Assembly: GCF_019973775.1 (NCBI RefSeq)
Contig: NZ_AP025032.1
Coordinates: forward strand, 4,244,001 to 4,308,000
From: Aureimonas sp. SA4125
Lineage (GTDB): Bacteria > Pseudomonadota > Alphaproteobacteria > Rhizobiales > Rhizobiaceae
DNA length: 64,000 bases
Direction of reading: 5' to 3'
Positions 34,816-44,677 of this stretch are shown here, one piece after another; the stretch's first letter is position 1, and each line of letters starts with the position of its first letter. The position numbers were made by a program, and so were the translations under genes. The notes beneath the pieces are model-generated. The model was not told the origin of the DNA, did no database searches, and worked only from the letters and a program-made list of their open reading frames with translations.

Positions 34816-35805
34816 ATGAAGACCGTTGTGACCGCGCTGGCCTGTGGGCTGGCCCTGACGACCTCATCCTTTGCCGCCGACGTGGTGCTGCGCGCTTCCC
34901 ATCAATGGCCGGGCGGCAAGGGCGACGTGCGCGACGAGATGGTCCAGATGATCGGCAAGGACGTCGCCGCGGCCAATGTCGGGCTGTCGATGCAGGTCTT
35001 CCCCGGCGAGTCGCTGTTCAAGGCGAAGGACCAGTGGGGCGCCGTCACCAAGGGCCAGGTCGACATCACGGCCTTTCCGCTGGACTACGCCTCCGGCCGC
35101 CACCCGGAATTTTCCGCCACGCTGATGCCGGGCCTCGTCGGCAACCACGAGCGCGCCGCGCGGCTGAACGATTCGCCCTTCATGGACGACATCAAGGCCT
35201 CGATCGACAAGGCCGGCGCGATCGTCCTGTCGGATGCCTGGCTGGCCGGCGGCTTCGTCTCGTCGAAGGGCTGCATCACCTCGCCGGAAAGCGCCAAGGG
35301 CCAGACGCTGCGCGCCGCCGGTCCCGCCTTCGAGCAGATGCTGGTCGGCGCCGGCGCCTCGATCTCGTCCATGCCGTCCTCGGAAATCTACACCGGCATG
35401 CAGCAGAACGTGCTGGACGGTGCCAACACCTCGTCGGGTTCCCTTGTTTCCTATCGCGTCTTCGAGGTCTCGAAGTGCCTCACCGCTCCCGGCGAGAACG
35501 CGCTCTGGTTCATGTACGAGCCGATCCTGATGTCGAAGCGCTCCTTCGACCGGTTGTCCAAGGAGCAGCAGGACGCCCTCGTCGCCGCCGGCGAGAAGGC
35601 AGAGGCCTATTTCGCCACCGAGGCCAAGAAGCTCGATGCCGAGATGATCGAGGTGTTCAAGAAGAGCGGCGTGGAAGTCGCCGAGATGTCGAAGGCCGAC
35701 TACGACGCCTGGCTGACGATCGCCAAGGAGACGTCGTACAAGGAGTTCGCCGCCAAAGTGCCGAACGGCCAGAAGCTGATCGACGACGCCCTCGCGGTCG
35801 AGTAG
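34816..35805 (+). CDS. matP: TRAP transporter substrate-binding protein, probable malonate binding (MatP-like)
   Basis: 329 residues with a signal peptide (MKTVVTALACGLALTTSSFA). DctP-family fold: LRASHQWPGGKGDVRDEM, QVFPGESLFKAKDQWGAV, and the Arg in KGQTLRAAGPAF that usually contacts a carboxylate. GGGAGGGAA precedes the ATG. It is the first gene of the operon with matQ, matM, matA and matB, the same order as the matPQMAB operon described in Sinorhizobium meliloti, so malonate is the expected ligand. Confidence 0.88.
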   Translation: MKTVVTALACGLALTTSSFAADVVLRASHQWPGGKGDVRDEMVQMIGKDVAAANVGLSMQVFPGESLFKAKDQWGAVTKGQVDITAFPLDYASGRHPEFSATLMPGLVGNHERAARLNDSPFMDDIKASIDKAGAIVLSDAWLAGGFVSSKGCITSPESAKGQTLRAAGPAFEQMLVGAGASISSMPSSEIYTGMQQNVLDGANTSSGSLVSYRVFEVSKCLTAPGENALWFMYEPILMSKRSFDRLSKEQQDALVAAGEKAEAYFATEAKKLDAEMIEVFKKSGVEVAEMSKADYDAWLTIAKETSYKEFAAKVPNGQKLIDDALAVE

Positions 35806-35819
35806 GCGCGCGGCCTGAC

Positions 35820-35840
35820 GGGCGGCGGCCGGCGCCGCCC
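35820..35840 (+). terminator. GC stem-loop after matP
   Basis: A perfect 8-bp stem (GGGCGGCG / CGCCGCCC) with a 5-base loop lies 15 bases after the matP stop, with no T-tract. As after the binding-protein genes at 14173 and 58218, it probably protects or partly terminates the message so that the binding protein is made in excess. Confidence 0.5.
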
Positions 35841-35972
35841 CCGCCCGTCTCCGGCACCGCAGCGTGATGACCTGTCGCGAGATCGGCATCCCGGTGCGGT
35901 TCGTTTGTTTTCGCACGGTTCCTTCGGCCGCATTCATGGCGGCCGACGACCGTGCACCAGCAGGGGACGCGC

Positions 35973-36515
35973 ATGCGGCTCTATATCGCCATCGTATCCG
36001 CCCTGTCCCGCCTCCTCGCCGTGGTCGCCATGTTCGCGCTGCTGGCCGCGGTCCTGGTGGTCAGCGACATGGTCTTCGAGCGCTATGTTCTCGGACGCTC
36101 GACCGCCTGGCAGACCGAATTTACCGCCTATGCCATTGTCGCCGCGACCTTTCTCGGCGCCCCCTGGACGCTGATCGAGCGCGGGCACGTCAATGTCGAC
36201 CTCCTGCAGATCTCGGTTCGGCCGCGCCTGCGCGTCGTGCTGGAGACTTCTGCAGGGCTCGCCTCGCTCCTCTTCGTCGCGCTTCTCGCCTATGCCGGCT
36301 GGCTGCATTTTCACGAAGCCCTGTCGAGCGGCTGGACCAGCGACACGGTGACGGCGACGCCCTTGTGGATCCCGCTTCTGCCCATGCCCGTCGGCACCGG
36401 CGTCCTCGCTCTGCAATACATCGCCGAACTGATGCGTCTGTTCAGCGAGACACCGAGCGAACGGGCGACGCGCCACGCGCCCTTTACCGACACCACGAAG
36501 GCGGCCCGGCCATGA
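35973..36515 (+). CDS. matQ: TRAP transporter small permease (DctQ/MatQ-like)
   Basis: 180 residues with four membrane helices (SRLLAVVAMFALLAAVLVVS, FTAYAIVAATFLGAPWTL and two more) and the DctQ pattern VFERYVLGRSTAWQTEF. AGGGGA is 6 bases before the ATG; a GTG at 35952 has no such signal. The stop overlaps the matM start (ATGA). Confidence 0.88.
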   Translation: MRLYIAIVSALSRLLAVVAMFALLAAVLVVSDMVFERYVLGRSTAWQTEFTAYAIVAATFLGAPWTLIERGHVNVDLLQISVRPRLRVVLETSAGLASLLFVALLAYAGWLHFHEALSSGWTSDTVTATPLWIPLLPMPVGTGVLALQYIAELMRLFSETPSERATRHAPFTDTTKAARP

Positions 36516-37840
36516 GCCCCATGATCAGCGGTCTTTCCATGCTGGCGGCCCTTCTCGGACTGCTGGCCATCGGCACGCCGATCGCCTTCTCGCTCGGCCT
36601 CGTCGCCATGGGTGCGCTGTTCTCGGTCTACGGCGCCTTCTTCCTCGAGACGCTGGGCGAACAGTTCTTCACCGCCCTCTCCTCCTTCAGCCTCGTCTCG
36701 ATCCCGATGTTCATCCTGATGGGCGCGGCCGTGGCCTCCTCTCCGGCCGGCAAGGATCTCTACGAGGCACTGGACCGCTGGCTGAACCGCGTTCCGGGCG
36801 GCCTCGTCCTCTCCAATCTCGGCGCCTGCTCGATCTTCGCCGCCCTGTCCGGCTCCTCGCCCGCCACCTGCGCGGCGATCGGCAAGATGGGCATTCCCGA
36901 GATGCGCCAGCGCGGCTATCCCGCCGAGATCGCCGCCGGCTCGATTGCGGCGGGCGGCACGCTCGGCATTCTGATCCCGCCCTCGGTGACGATGATCGTC
37001 TACGGCATCGCCACGGAAACCTCGATCGGCCGGCTGTTCCTGGCCGGCGTGCTCCCCGGCCTGATGCTGACCGTGCTGTTCATGGCCTGGACGATCATCG
37101 CCTGCAAACGCCGGGGTCTCGGCCTGTCGGAGCTCAGCCAGCGTTTCACCATGTCCGAGCGCTTCCAGGCCCTGCCGCGGGTGCTGCCCTTCCTCGCCGT
37201 CATCGTCGCGGTGCTCTTCGTCCTCTATGGCGGCGTCGCCACGCCCTCGGAGGCGGCTGGCGTCGGCGCGCTGTTCTGCCTCGTCCTCGTCGCGGTGATC
37301 TACGGCATCTTCTCCAAGACCTGGAAGTTCTCCCAGATGCGGACGATCTTCCGCGACACGCTGAGGGAGAGCGTGATGATCATGCTGATCATCGGCGCCT
37401 CCGAGCTCTTCGCTTTCGCCCTGTCCTCGCTCTACATCACCCAGTCGATCGCTCAATATATCGGCGATCTCGACATCAATCGCTGGGCGCTGATGGGCGT
37501 CATCAACCTCTTTCTGCTCTTTGCCGGCTTCTTCCTGCCGCCGGTCGGCGTCATCCTGATGACCGCGCCGATCCTGCTGCCGATCATCATCGGCGCCGGC
37601 TTCGACCCCTACTGGTTCGCGGTGATCCTGACGATCAACATGGAGATCGGGCTGATCACCCCGCCGGTTGGCCTCAACCTCTACGTCATCAACGGCATCG
37701 CCCCCGACATCTCGCTCGCCCAGATCCTCAGGGGCTCCCTGCCCTATGTCATGTGCATGGTGCTCGGCATCGTGCTCCTGTGCATCTTCCCGCAGATCGC
37801 CCTGTTCCTTCCCGATCTCGTCATGGGCCCCTCGCTATGA
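36512..37840 (+). CDS. matM: TRAP transporter large permease (DctM/MatM-like)
   Basis: 442 residues with about twelve membrane helices and DctM blocks IGTPIAFSLGLVAMGALFSV, ALSGSSPATCAAIGKMGIPE, GILIPPSVTMIVYG and ITPPVGLNLYVINGIA. Translationally coupled to matQ upstream and to matA downstream (ATGA overlaps at both ends). Together with MatP and MatQ it would import malonate with sodium or proton. Confidence 0.92.
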   Translation: MSPMISGLSMLAALLGLLAIGTPIAFSLGLVAMGALFSVYGAFFLETLGEQFFTALSSFSLVSIPMFILMGAAVASSPAGKDLYEALDRWLNRVPGGLVLSNLGACSIFAALSGSSPATCAAIGKMGIPEMRQRGYPAEIAAGSIAAGGTLGILIPPSVTMIVYGIATETSIGRLFLAGVLPGLMLTVLFMAWTIIACKRRGLGLSELSQRFTMSERFQALPRVLPFLAVIVAVLFVLYGGVATPSEAAGVGALFCLVLVAVIYGIFSKTWKFSQMRTIFRDTLRESVMIMLIIGASELFAFALSSLYITQSIAQYIGDLDINRWALMGVINLFLLFAGFFLPPVGVILMTAPILLPIIIGAGFDPYWFAVILTINMEIGLITPPVGLNLYVINGIAPDISLAQILRGSLPYVMCMVLGIVLLCIFPQIALFLPDLVMGPSL

Positions 37841-39195
37841 GCCGGACCTCCTTGCTCCAGGACCTCCTATCGTCGATCGCCACGCGCACCGGATTTCTGT
37901 CCGACCCGCGCAGCAGACGCCTGACGCTCGCCGAGACGGCAAGGCTCTGTCACGATCTCGTCTCAGCCCGTGGAGAGCCTTCGGGCGTCAGGATCGCCAC
38001 GCAGATCCTCCAGACTTTCCGGCAGATGGACGCGGCCGAGGCCGACGGTTTCTTCGCCATCCTGGCGGACGAATTCGGCCCGCCCGCCGAGCCTTTGCGC
38101 AAGGCGGCCGAGGCCTATGCCGCGACCCCGACGCCAAAGACCCTCTCCGCCCTACAGCATGCCGCCGAACCCCCGCGACAGGAGCTCTTCCGCCGCCTCA
38201 ATCTGGCCGCCGGCGGGACAGCGGAACTGGTGCGCCTGCGCGAGCGCCTGCTGCCGCGCCTGAAACAGGACCCGTCCCGCCTCGAGGCCGTGGACGAGGA
38301 CCTGCGCCACCTCTTCCAGTCCTGGTTCAACCGCGGCTTTCTTGTCTTGAAACGTATCGACTGGGATACGCCGGCCAGTGTGCTCGAGAAGATCATCCGC
38401 TACGAGGCGGTCCACACCATCGGCAACTGGGACGAGTTGCGACAGCGGCTCGCCCCCGGCGACCGGCGCTGCTTCGCTTTCTTCCATCCCTCGATCCCCG
38501 ACGATCCGCTGATCTTCGTCGAGGTCGCGCTGACCGGAGAAACGCCCGCTTCGATCACCGAGGTGCTCGACTCCAACCGACTGGTCCGTCCGGCGGCGGG
38601 CATAAACACGGCGGTGTTCTATTCCATCTCCAACTGCCACCGCGGCCTTGCCGGCATTTCGTTCGGATCCTTCCTGATCAAGCAGGTCGCCGAGGATCTC
38701 CGGGCCGACCTGCCGGGCTTGAAGACCTTCGTCACCCTCTCGCCCGTCCCTGGCTTCCAGCCCTGGCTGCAAAGCCTCGACGCCACGGCAAACCCGCCCC
38801 TCGACGCGGGGGAAGGCAGGGCGCTGGCCATCATCGCCGAAACCGGCTGGGCCGCCGACCCGGCCAAGGTCGAGGCGGCACGGCCCGGACTGCTGGCGCT
38901 GGGCGCAAGGTTCCTCGTCAAGGTCAAGCGCCCCGACGGCCAGCCGCGCGATCCCGTGGCGCGCTTCCATCTGGGCAACGGCGCCATGCTGAACCGGATC
39001 ATGCATCTTGCCGACCCCTCGCCCCGGGGCCTGGCGCAATCGGCCGGGCTGATGGTGAACTACCTCTACGACCTTCCGAAACTGGAGCAGTACCACGAGG
39101 CCTATGCGGCCGAGCGGCAGGTGGCCGCGAGCCGCGCCGTCACGTCGCTCCTCTCCAGCCGCTTCAACGATAATCCCAACAGGGAACCGGCATGA
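37837..39195 (+). CDS. matA: Malonyl-CoA decarboxylase
   Basis: 452 residues: an N-terminal helical domain (~1-150) and a C-terminal acetyltransferase-like catalytic domain. Family blocks are IRYEAVHTIGNWDELRQRL, RRCFAFFHPSIPDDPLIFVE, and SISNCHRGLAGISFGSFLIK with the catalytic Ser; the catalytic His is in ARFHLGNGA. It converts malonyl-CoA to acetyl-CoA and CO2. Overlaps with matM (ATGA) and matB show coupling. With MatB this completes malonate use. Confidence 0.95.
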   Translation: MSRTSLLQDLLSSIATRTGFLSDPRSRRLTLAETARLCHDLVSARGEPSGVRIATQILQTFRQMDAAEADGFFAILADEFGPPAEPLRKAAEAYAATPTPKTLSALQHAAEPPRQELFRRLNLAAGGTAELVRLRERLLPRLKQDPSRLEAVDEDLRHLFQSWFNRGFLVLKRIDWDTPASVLEKIIRYEAVHTIGNWDELRQRLAPGDRRCFAFFHPSIPDDPLIFVEVALTGETPASITEVLDSNRLVRPAAGINTAVFYSISNCHRGLAGISFGSFLIKQVAEDLRADLPGLKTFVTLSPVPGFQPWLQSLDATANPPLDAGEGRALAIIAETGWAADPAKVEAARPGLLALGARFLVKVKRPDGQPRDPVARFHLGNGAMLNRIMHLADPSPRGLAQSAGLMVNYLYDLPKLEQYHEAYAAERQVAASRAVTSLLSSRFNDNPNREPA

Positions 39196-40715
39196 CCAAC
39201 CATCTCTATGACGGCCTCCTCGCGGTCGGCGCGGCGACCCCCGACAAGACCTTCGCCCTCCTCCCGGATGGGCGGCGCTTCACCTATGGTGATGTCGGCA
39301 CCGTTTCGGCACGGCTGGCCCATGCGCTTGTCGCAGCCGGTCTCACACCGGGCGACCGGGTCGCGGTGCAGGTCGAGAAGAGCCTCGAGGCGCTGATGCT
39401 GTATTTCGCGACCGTGCGGGCCGGCGGCGTCTTCCTGCCGCTCAACACCGCCTACACCGCCACCGAGATCGACTACTTCCTCTCCGACGCCCGGCCGCGG
39501 ATCTTCGTCTGCGATCCCGGCAAGGTCGGCGAACTCACCCCCGTGGCAGAAAAGGTCGGCGCCCGTGTCGAGACACTGGATGCCGACGGGTCCGGCTCCC
39601 TTGCCGGCGCGGCCGAGACCCAGCCGTCGAGCTTCACCAATGTCGCCCGATCCGCCGGCGACCTCGCCTCCATCCTCTACACCTCGGGCACGACCGGTCG
39701 CTCCAAAGGCGCCATGCTGACCCACGCCAACCTTTTGTCCAATGCCGAGGTGCTGCGCGATACCTGGCGGTTCACGGCGGACGATGTGCTGCTGCACGCT
39801 CTGCCGATCTTCCACACCCATGGCCTGTTAGTCGCTTCCAACACCGTGACCATCGCTGGCGGCTCCATGATCTTCCTGCCGAAGTTCGCTCCGGACGCCG
39901 TCTTCGCCCACCTGCCGCAGGCCACCACGATGATGGGCGTGCCGACCTTCTACACCCGCCTTCTCGCCGATCCCCGGCTGACGCCGGCCGCGACCGGTCA
40001 CATCCGGCTGTTCACCTCGGGCTCGGCGCCGCTTCTGGCCGAGACCCACCGGGCCTTCGAGGCGCGGACCGAAAAGCGCATTCTCGAGCGCTACGGCATG
40101 ACCGAGACCAACATGAACACCTCCAACCCCTATGAGGGCGAGCGCCGGCCGGGAACGGTCGGCATGCCGCTGCCGGGCGTCGACCTGCAGATCGCCGATC
40201 CGGACACCGGCGCGCCGCTGCCGCAGGGCGAGATCGGGGTGATCGAGGTGAAGGGGCCGAACGTCTTTGCCGGCTACTGGGAGATGCCGGAAAAGACGGC
40301 ATCGGAATTTCGCGACGGCTGGTTCATCACCGGCGATCTCGGCCAGATCGATGCGGACGGCTACGTCGCCATCGTCGGCCGCGGCAAGGACCTGATCATT
40401 TCCGGCGGCTTCAACATCTATCCCAAGGAGATCGAACTGGCGATCGACGAACTGCCGGGCGTCCTGGAGAGCGCCGTCATCGGCGTGCCGCATCAGGATT
40501 TTGGCGAGGGCGTCGTCGGCGTGGTGGTGAAGGACGGCGAGACCAGCGAGACGGAGATCATCACCGCCCTCGGGAACCGCCTCGCCCGCTTCAAGCAGCC
40601 CAAAAGCATCGTCTTCGTCGACGAGTTGCCGCGCAACACCATGGGCAAGGTGCAGAAGAATCTCCTGCGCGACCGTTTTTCCGATCTCCTCGGCGACAGC
40701 CGGAAGGCCGGCTGA
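39192..40715 (+). CDS. matB: Malonyl-CoA synthetase
   Basis: 507 residues of the AMP-forming ligase family, with the MatB-specific segment YGMTETNMNTSNPYEGER. Other motifs: ILYTSGTTGRSKGAMLTHAN, FITGDLGQIDADGYVAIVGR, GKDLIISGGFNIYPKEIE and the C-terminal Lys in RNTMGKVQKN, the position regulated by acetylation in known MatB. It makes malonyl-CoA from malonate, CoA and ATP, feeding MatA. The start overlaps the matA stop (ATGA). Confidence 0.95.
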   Translation: MTNHLYDGLLAVGAATPDKTFALLPDGRRFTYGDVGTVSARLAHALVAAGLTPGDRVAVQVEKSLEALMLYFATVRAGGVFLPLNTAYTATEIDYFLSDARPRIFVCDPGKVGELTPVAEKVGARVETLDADGSGSLAGAAETQPSSFTNVARSAGDLASILYTSGTTGRSKGAMLTHANLLSNAEVLRDTWRFTADDVLLHALPIFHTHGLLVASNTVTIAGGSMIFLPKFAPDAVFAHLPQATTMMGVPTFYTRLLADPRLTPAATGHIRLFTSGSAPLLAETHRAFEARTEKRILERYGMTETNMNTSNPYEGERRPGTVGMPLPGVDLQIADPDTGAPLPQGEIGVIEVKGPNVFAGYWEMPEKTASEFRDGWFITGDLGQIDADGYVAIVGRGKDLIISGGFNIYPKEIELAIDELPGVLESAVIGVPHQDFGEGVVGVVVKDGETSETEIITALGNRLARFKQPKSIVFVDELPRNTMGKVQKNLLRDRFSDLLGDSRKAG

Positions 40716-41121
40716 AACCTGCCGAAAATCACAGGGTGCATTTTGCGTTGGGCATGCGCCGAAAGGGGCTCGATGCGCAACAGGGGGATCACGGCAAACC
40801 TCGACGAAGGTATGAACCAAGCCCAATTTCGCAGAAATGGTCGAAGAACGCAGAGGGCGACCCGTTGCGGACTCGGAGAAATAAGCTGCAGCAGTAACGG
40901 GTGCCTGCGGCGCACCACGCAGCGGCACGTCGAACGAGGTCTTCCGTGCCTTTGGCTCTGCGCCGCAGTTCCTGCGTCGGGCAGTAGATCGGCTCCAGCC
41001 GATCGCTCTCGCAGGCTGGACGCCCCTCCGCCGTCATCCGGAGGTCGTCATCAGTCCGGCATTCCGGACACAGGGACGGCACGGCCAGAGGCCCTTCATG
41101 TCTCCGCAACGCCAGATCGGG
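40716..41121. other. Gene-free spacer between convergent matB and cyclase genes
   Basis: 406 bases. The minus strand contains an open frame with several Cys residues (CPEC near 41055, more toward 40870), but it begins with TTG, lacks a ribosome-binding site and resembles nothing I recognise. No convincing terminator hairpin with T-run is seen. I treat it as non-coding with a small chance of a remnant gene. Confidence 0.4.
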
Positions 41122-42738
41122 TCAGGACCGCCGCCATCCATAGAGATGGACCCCAGTTGTTCGCCCGCGCAGTGGCTGGAGGCCGAAGTCTTCCGCATCG
41201 ATGGCGACGTCGAGACCATCCTCGCGCTCGAGCGCCTGCATCACCTCAGCTGTCAGCAGGATGTTGGTGTCCAGCGATCGATTCTTGCCCTCAACCCTGC
41301 TGGCAATGTTGACGACATCACCGAGAACGGCAAATTCCAGCCGTTTGGCGCTGCCGATGTCCCCAAGGATCACGTGACCCGTGTGGATGCCGATCGCGAC
41401 GCGGATAGCATCTTCTCCCCGCCGCCCCTTGCCAACGTTCCAGTCGTCGACAGCCGCCTGCATGGCGCGGGCGCAACATATTGCATTCGTCGCGTCCCGC
41501 CGCCCCGGTTTTGGCGAGCCGAAGACCGCCATCATGCCGTCGCCCATGAACTTGTCGATGGTGCCGTCATGGGCGAACACCTGCTCGCTGAGGAGTGCCA
41601 GCAGCTCTCTCAGCATGTCGATCACCGTTCGAGGATAATTGTCCGCGCAAAACGATGTGAACCCGATCATATCGGCGAACAGGACCGTTGCCGGCTGGTA
41701 ATGGTCGACCGAAAGCGGCTTCTCGATCGAGATCATGTGCTCGACAAGCTGCGGCGAGAAGAAGCGGGCAAGGTTGGCGCGATCACGCTCCGCCCGCCGC
41801 ATGCCCTCCTCTGCCGCTTGGCGTTCGGTCAGGTCACGGATGAACAGCGCATAGATGAATTCTTCGCCTCGCGCGATCTGGACAAACGAGGCTTCCGCGA
41901 GAAACTCGGTCCCATCCCTTTGCATCGCTATCATCTCGCGACGTTGGGCGGGCACCCCGCGCTTGCGCTCGCGCACGGCTTCCCGGAAGCGCTGCATGTG
42001 GCTGGCGCGCAGCCTTTCGGGAACCAGGTGATCGGCGATCCGCTCGCCGATCAGCTCCTCGCGCGAGCGTCCAAACATCGTCTGTGCAGCCGGATTACAT
42101 TCGAAGGCCACTCCTTCGTCGTCGACAAGGATGATGCCGTCGAGCGCGACGTCCAGCATCGCCGCTCGCATCTTCTCGTTGTCACGCAGCCTGCGGGAGA
42201 CTCCCTCCCGCGCGACGGAGGCACCGATCAGCGCGGCTGTCGTCTTCAAGAGATGCTCTTCGTCTCGCGACCACTCCCGTTCGTTGATGCAGTCGTCAAA
42301 GCCGAGATGGCCCCACCATTCGCCCTCGACATGGATTGGTACCGACATGAAGGACTGGATCTTCTGGTAGTCGAAGTCCTCCCTGAGGGGGCCGCTCAGT
42401 TCCCGCGTGTGACCCTTGATCAGTTCGCCGCGGCGTCGCCTCTCGATCCAGCAATCAAACGTTGGACCGAACTGCTCGACAATCTCGCGGGCATAGCGAG
42501 CATGGCCGGCAAGTCGCTCGAGCCCCGGCGCGGCCCAGTCGTGAAAGCAGCCCTGGGTGAGGTGTCCGGTTTCAGTACGTCCGATCTCGAAGAGGTAGAC
42601 CCGGCTGACCTCTGCCGCTTGTCCGAGGCGTGCGAGGAGGACATCGATACCGTCGCGCCAGTTCACCGCCTGCGCCATTGCAGTCGCAGCCAGGGCGATT
42701 TCTTCCAAAAGGACGCTGTGTGCAACCTGCTCGCTCAT
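41122..42738 (-). CDS. Class III adenylate/guanylate cyclase with GAF and PAS domains
   Basis: 538 residues. A GAF domain spans ~10-165 (VSRVYLFEIGRTETGHL, SFMSVPIHVEGEWWGHLGFD), a PAS domain ~185-310 (ALDGIILVDDEGVAFECNPA) and a class III cyclase catalytic domain ~345-535. Metal Asp residues are in VLFADMIGFTSF and KFMGDGMMAVFG; AVLGDVVNIASRVE carries the Asp, Asn and Arg typical of adenylate cyclases. It should make cAMP in response to a small ligand or redox signal. No membrane segments are visible. It lies 61 bases after the HWE kinase gene. Confidence 0.9.
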   Translation of the reverse strand: MSEQVAHSVLLEEIALAATAMAQAVNWRDGIDVLLARLGQAAEVSRVYLFEIGRTETGHLTQGCFHDWAAPGLERLAGHARYAREIVEQFGPTFDCWIERRRRGELIKGHTRELSGPLREDFDYQKIQSFMSVPIHVEGEWWGHLGFDDCINEREWSRDEEHLLKTTAALIGASVAREGVSRRLRDNEKMRAAMLDVALDGIILVDDEGVAFECNPAAQTMFGRSREELIGERIADHLVPERLRASHMQRFREAVRERKRGVPAQRREMIAMQRDGTEFLAEASFVQIARGEEFIYALFIRDLTERQAAEEGMRRAERDRANLARFFSPQLVEHMISIEKPLSVDHYQPATVLFADMIGFTSFCADNYPRTVIDMLRELLALLSEQVFAHDGTIDKFMGDGMMAVFGSPKPGRRDATNAICCARAMQAAVDDWNVGKGRRGEDAIRVAIGIHTGHVILGDIGSAKRLEFAVLGDVVNIASRVEGKNRSLDTNILLTAEVMQALEREDGLDVAIDAEDFGLQPLRGRTTGVHLYGWRRS

Positions 42739-42799
42739 GGGCCGAAATTGCCCGGAGCAATGCTCGATGTCTACTTGGGTTCTGGCACGGAGACGCAGT

Positions 42800-44677
42800 T
42801 CATCCTCGATCTGGTCGATCGTTGTCTGACGTCAACTTTCCACCGAGCACGTAACGGACTCCGCCTGACAGGTACTCTGTCCCGCCGGTTCCATCGAAAT
42901 ATGCCGGGACGACGCGTTCGGTGAGACGAGAGCCGAACCCGTGACGTGTCGGCACCTTCACCGCGGGCCCGCCGCGTTCACTCCAGCTGAAGCCAAACTC
43001 TCCCGACGGGCCGTGCGTCCAGGAGATGGACACTCGTCCCTCATCGACGGAAAGTGCGCCGTATTTCGTGGCATTGGTCGCAAGCTCGTGAACCGCCAGC
43101 GACAGTCCGAGACTCTGCTGCGCGGAGATGGATACGGACGGCCCGTCGAACGAAAAGCGCTCCGGGCCGTCGGCATGGGCGGCCGTGGCAGCTTCGACCA
43201 CATCCCGGATCTGGGAAACCTCCCAGTCGCTTTTCGTCAGCATGTCCTGTGCCCGAGACAGGGCCTGGATGCGCTCCGAGGCCAGCCGACCGGCCTCCTG
43301 GATGGAGGATGCATGGCGCAGGCTCTGCGTCACGACGGCCTGAACCATGGCCATCGAGTTTTTCATGCGATGCGCCATCTCCTGCGATACCGCCGTACGT
43401 TCTTCCTCGGCGCGCTTCATGAAGCTGATGTCGCGGGACACGGCGAGAATGCGGTTCGGACTGCCAGAGGCATCGACGATCGGCGTCACCTGCACATCCC
43501 AGAAGCGCCGGTTGCCGCCCATCGTATCGGCAAAGCCTTGAAAGCTGCTGGCCCTGCCTTCCTTCGCCGCCTTGATGGCCGCCGTGGCGTCCGCATTGCC
43601 TGCCCCGGCCCAGAAATCGGGCCATGGGCAACCCGCGATGGCGTTGAAGTCCGAGACCTCCATGATGGCCTTACCGCCCTCGTTCATGAAGACGAGCTCG
43701 GCATCGAGGTCGAGCACCTTGATGCAGTCGTTCGACGACGCGAGGACACTCTGGAGGAACTGCTCACGCTCGCGCAGTTCCGCCTGGGCATTCGTTCTGT
43801 CGGTGACGTCCGACCCTTCGACAAAGATGCCGGCGACATTGCCCGCTTCGTCCCTGATCGGCTGATAGACGAGATCGACGTAGCGTTCGGCGAACGAGCC
43901 GCCCGGCACCGCCTGGACGTCGAATCTGGCCCCTGTCAGCGTGAAGACTTCGCCGGTCCGGAAGACATTGTCGAGGAGGCCGACGAAACCCTGCTCGACG
44001 GCTTCCGGGAGGGCTTCGGCAACGGTGCGCCCGATGACATCGCGATGTCCGATCAGACGCATGTAGGCAGGGTTGACGACTTCGAAGACGTGTTCCGGTC
44101 CGCGAAGGAGCGCGATAAAGCTCGGCGCCTGGTCGAACATCTGCTCGAGACGCTCGCGCTCGGCGGCGGAATGTCGTACCGACCTGACCCTTGCCGTGGT
44201 CTCCTCCAGCACGCAGAGAACTCCCCGCACCTCGCCGGATCCGTCCCGCAGCGGCATGTAGGAGAACGACCACCAGGTATCCTCGGGGCGTCCGTTCCGC
44301 GTCATGACGAGCGGCATGTCCTCGAAACGCGAGCCCTCACCGGCGAGCGCCTTCCCGACGATCGGCTCGATCTCCGTCCAGATGTCCGACCACAGATCCG
44401 CGAACGGCCTGCCGAGCGCACCCTCGGCCTTGGCTCCGAGAAGCGGCCGATAAGCGTCGTTGAAGAAGGAAATCAAGGCGGGGCCCCAGGCCATGAACAT
44501 CGGGTGCGGCGATGAAAGCATCGTCGCGACCATGGCCTTCAGGGTCTCGGGCCACTGTTCCGGCACTCCCAACGGAGTCAACCTCCAGTCGATCGACCGC
44601 AGGATGCGGCCCGCTTCGTTTCCACCGGAGAGAAACCTGCGGGTCGACCTTTCATCGCGGGGAATATCATTCGCCAA
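42800..44677 (-). CDS. PAS-domain sensor histidine kinase, HWE family
   Basis: 625 residues with three PAS-type domains (~40-165, ~175-300, ~310-425; e.g. MLSSPHPMFMAWGPALISFF, PEHVFEVVNPAYMRLIGHRD, SSNDCIKVLDLDAELVFMNE) and a C-terminal HWE kinase (~440-615). Phospho-acceptor His is in EMAHRMKNSMAMVQ; the HWE signature is seen in LAVHELATNATKYGAL and WSERGGPAV. It is cytoplasmic. HWE kinases in alphaproteobacteria often feed general stress or light responses; no cognate response regulator adjoins it directly. Confidence 0.92.
   Translation of the reverse strand: MANDIPRDERSTRRFLSGGNEAGRILRSIDWRLTPLGVPEQWPETLKAMVATMLSSPHPMFMAWGPALISFFNDAYRPLLGAKAEGALGRPFADLWSDIWTEIEPIVGKALAGEGSRFEDMPLVMTRNGRPEDTWWSFSYMPLRDGSGEVRGVLCVLEETTARVRSVRHSAAERERLEQMFDQAPSFIALLRGPEHVFEVVNPAYMRLIGHRDVIGRTVAEALPEAVEQGFVGLLDNVFRTGEVFTLTGARFDVQAVPGGSFAERYVDLVYQPIRDEAGNVAGIFVEGSDVTDRTNAQAELREREQFLQSVLASSNDCIKVLDLDAELVFMNEGGKAIMEVSDFNAIAGCPWPDFWAGAGNADATAAIKAAKEGRASSFQGFADTMGGNRRFWDVQVTPIVDASGSPNRILAVSRDISFMKRAEEERTAVSQEMAHRMKNSMAMVQAVVTQSLRHASSIQEAGRLASERIQALSRAQDMLTKSDWEVSQIRDVVEAATAAHADGPERFSFDGPSVSISAQQSLGLSLAVHELATNATKYGALSVDEGRVSISWTHGPSGEFGFSWSERGGPAVKVPTRHGFGSRLTERVVPAYFDGTGGTEYLSGGVRYVLGGKLTSDNDRPDRG

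Noticed and set aside
40789-41109. Minus-strand frame with several Cys residues that looked like a small zinc-binding protein
   Set aside because: It begins with TTG, has no ribosome-binding site, the Cys spacing fits no known zinc ribbon, and the reading frame is not supported by codon pattern.
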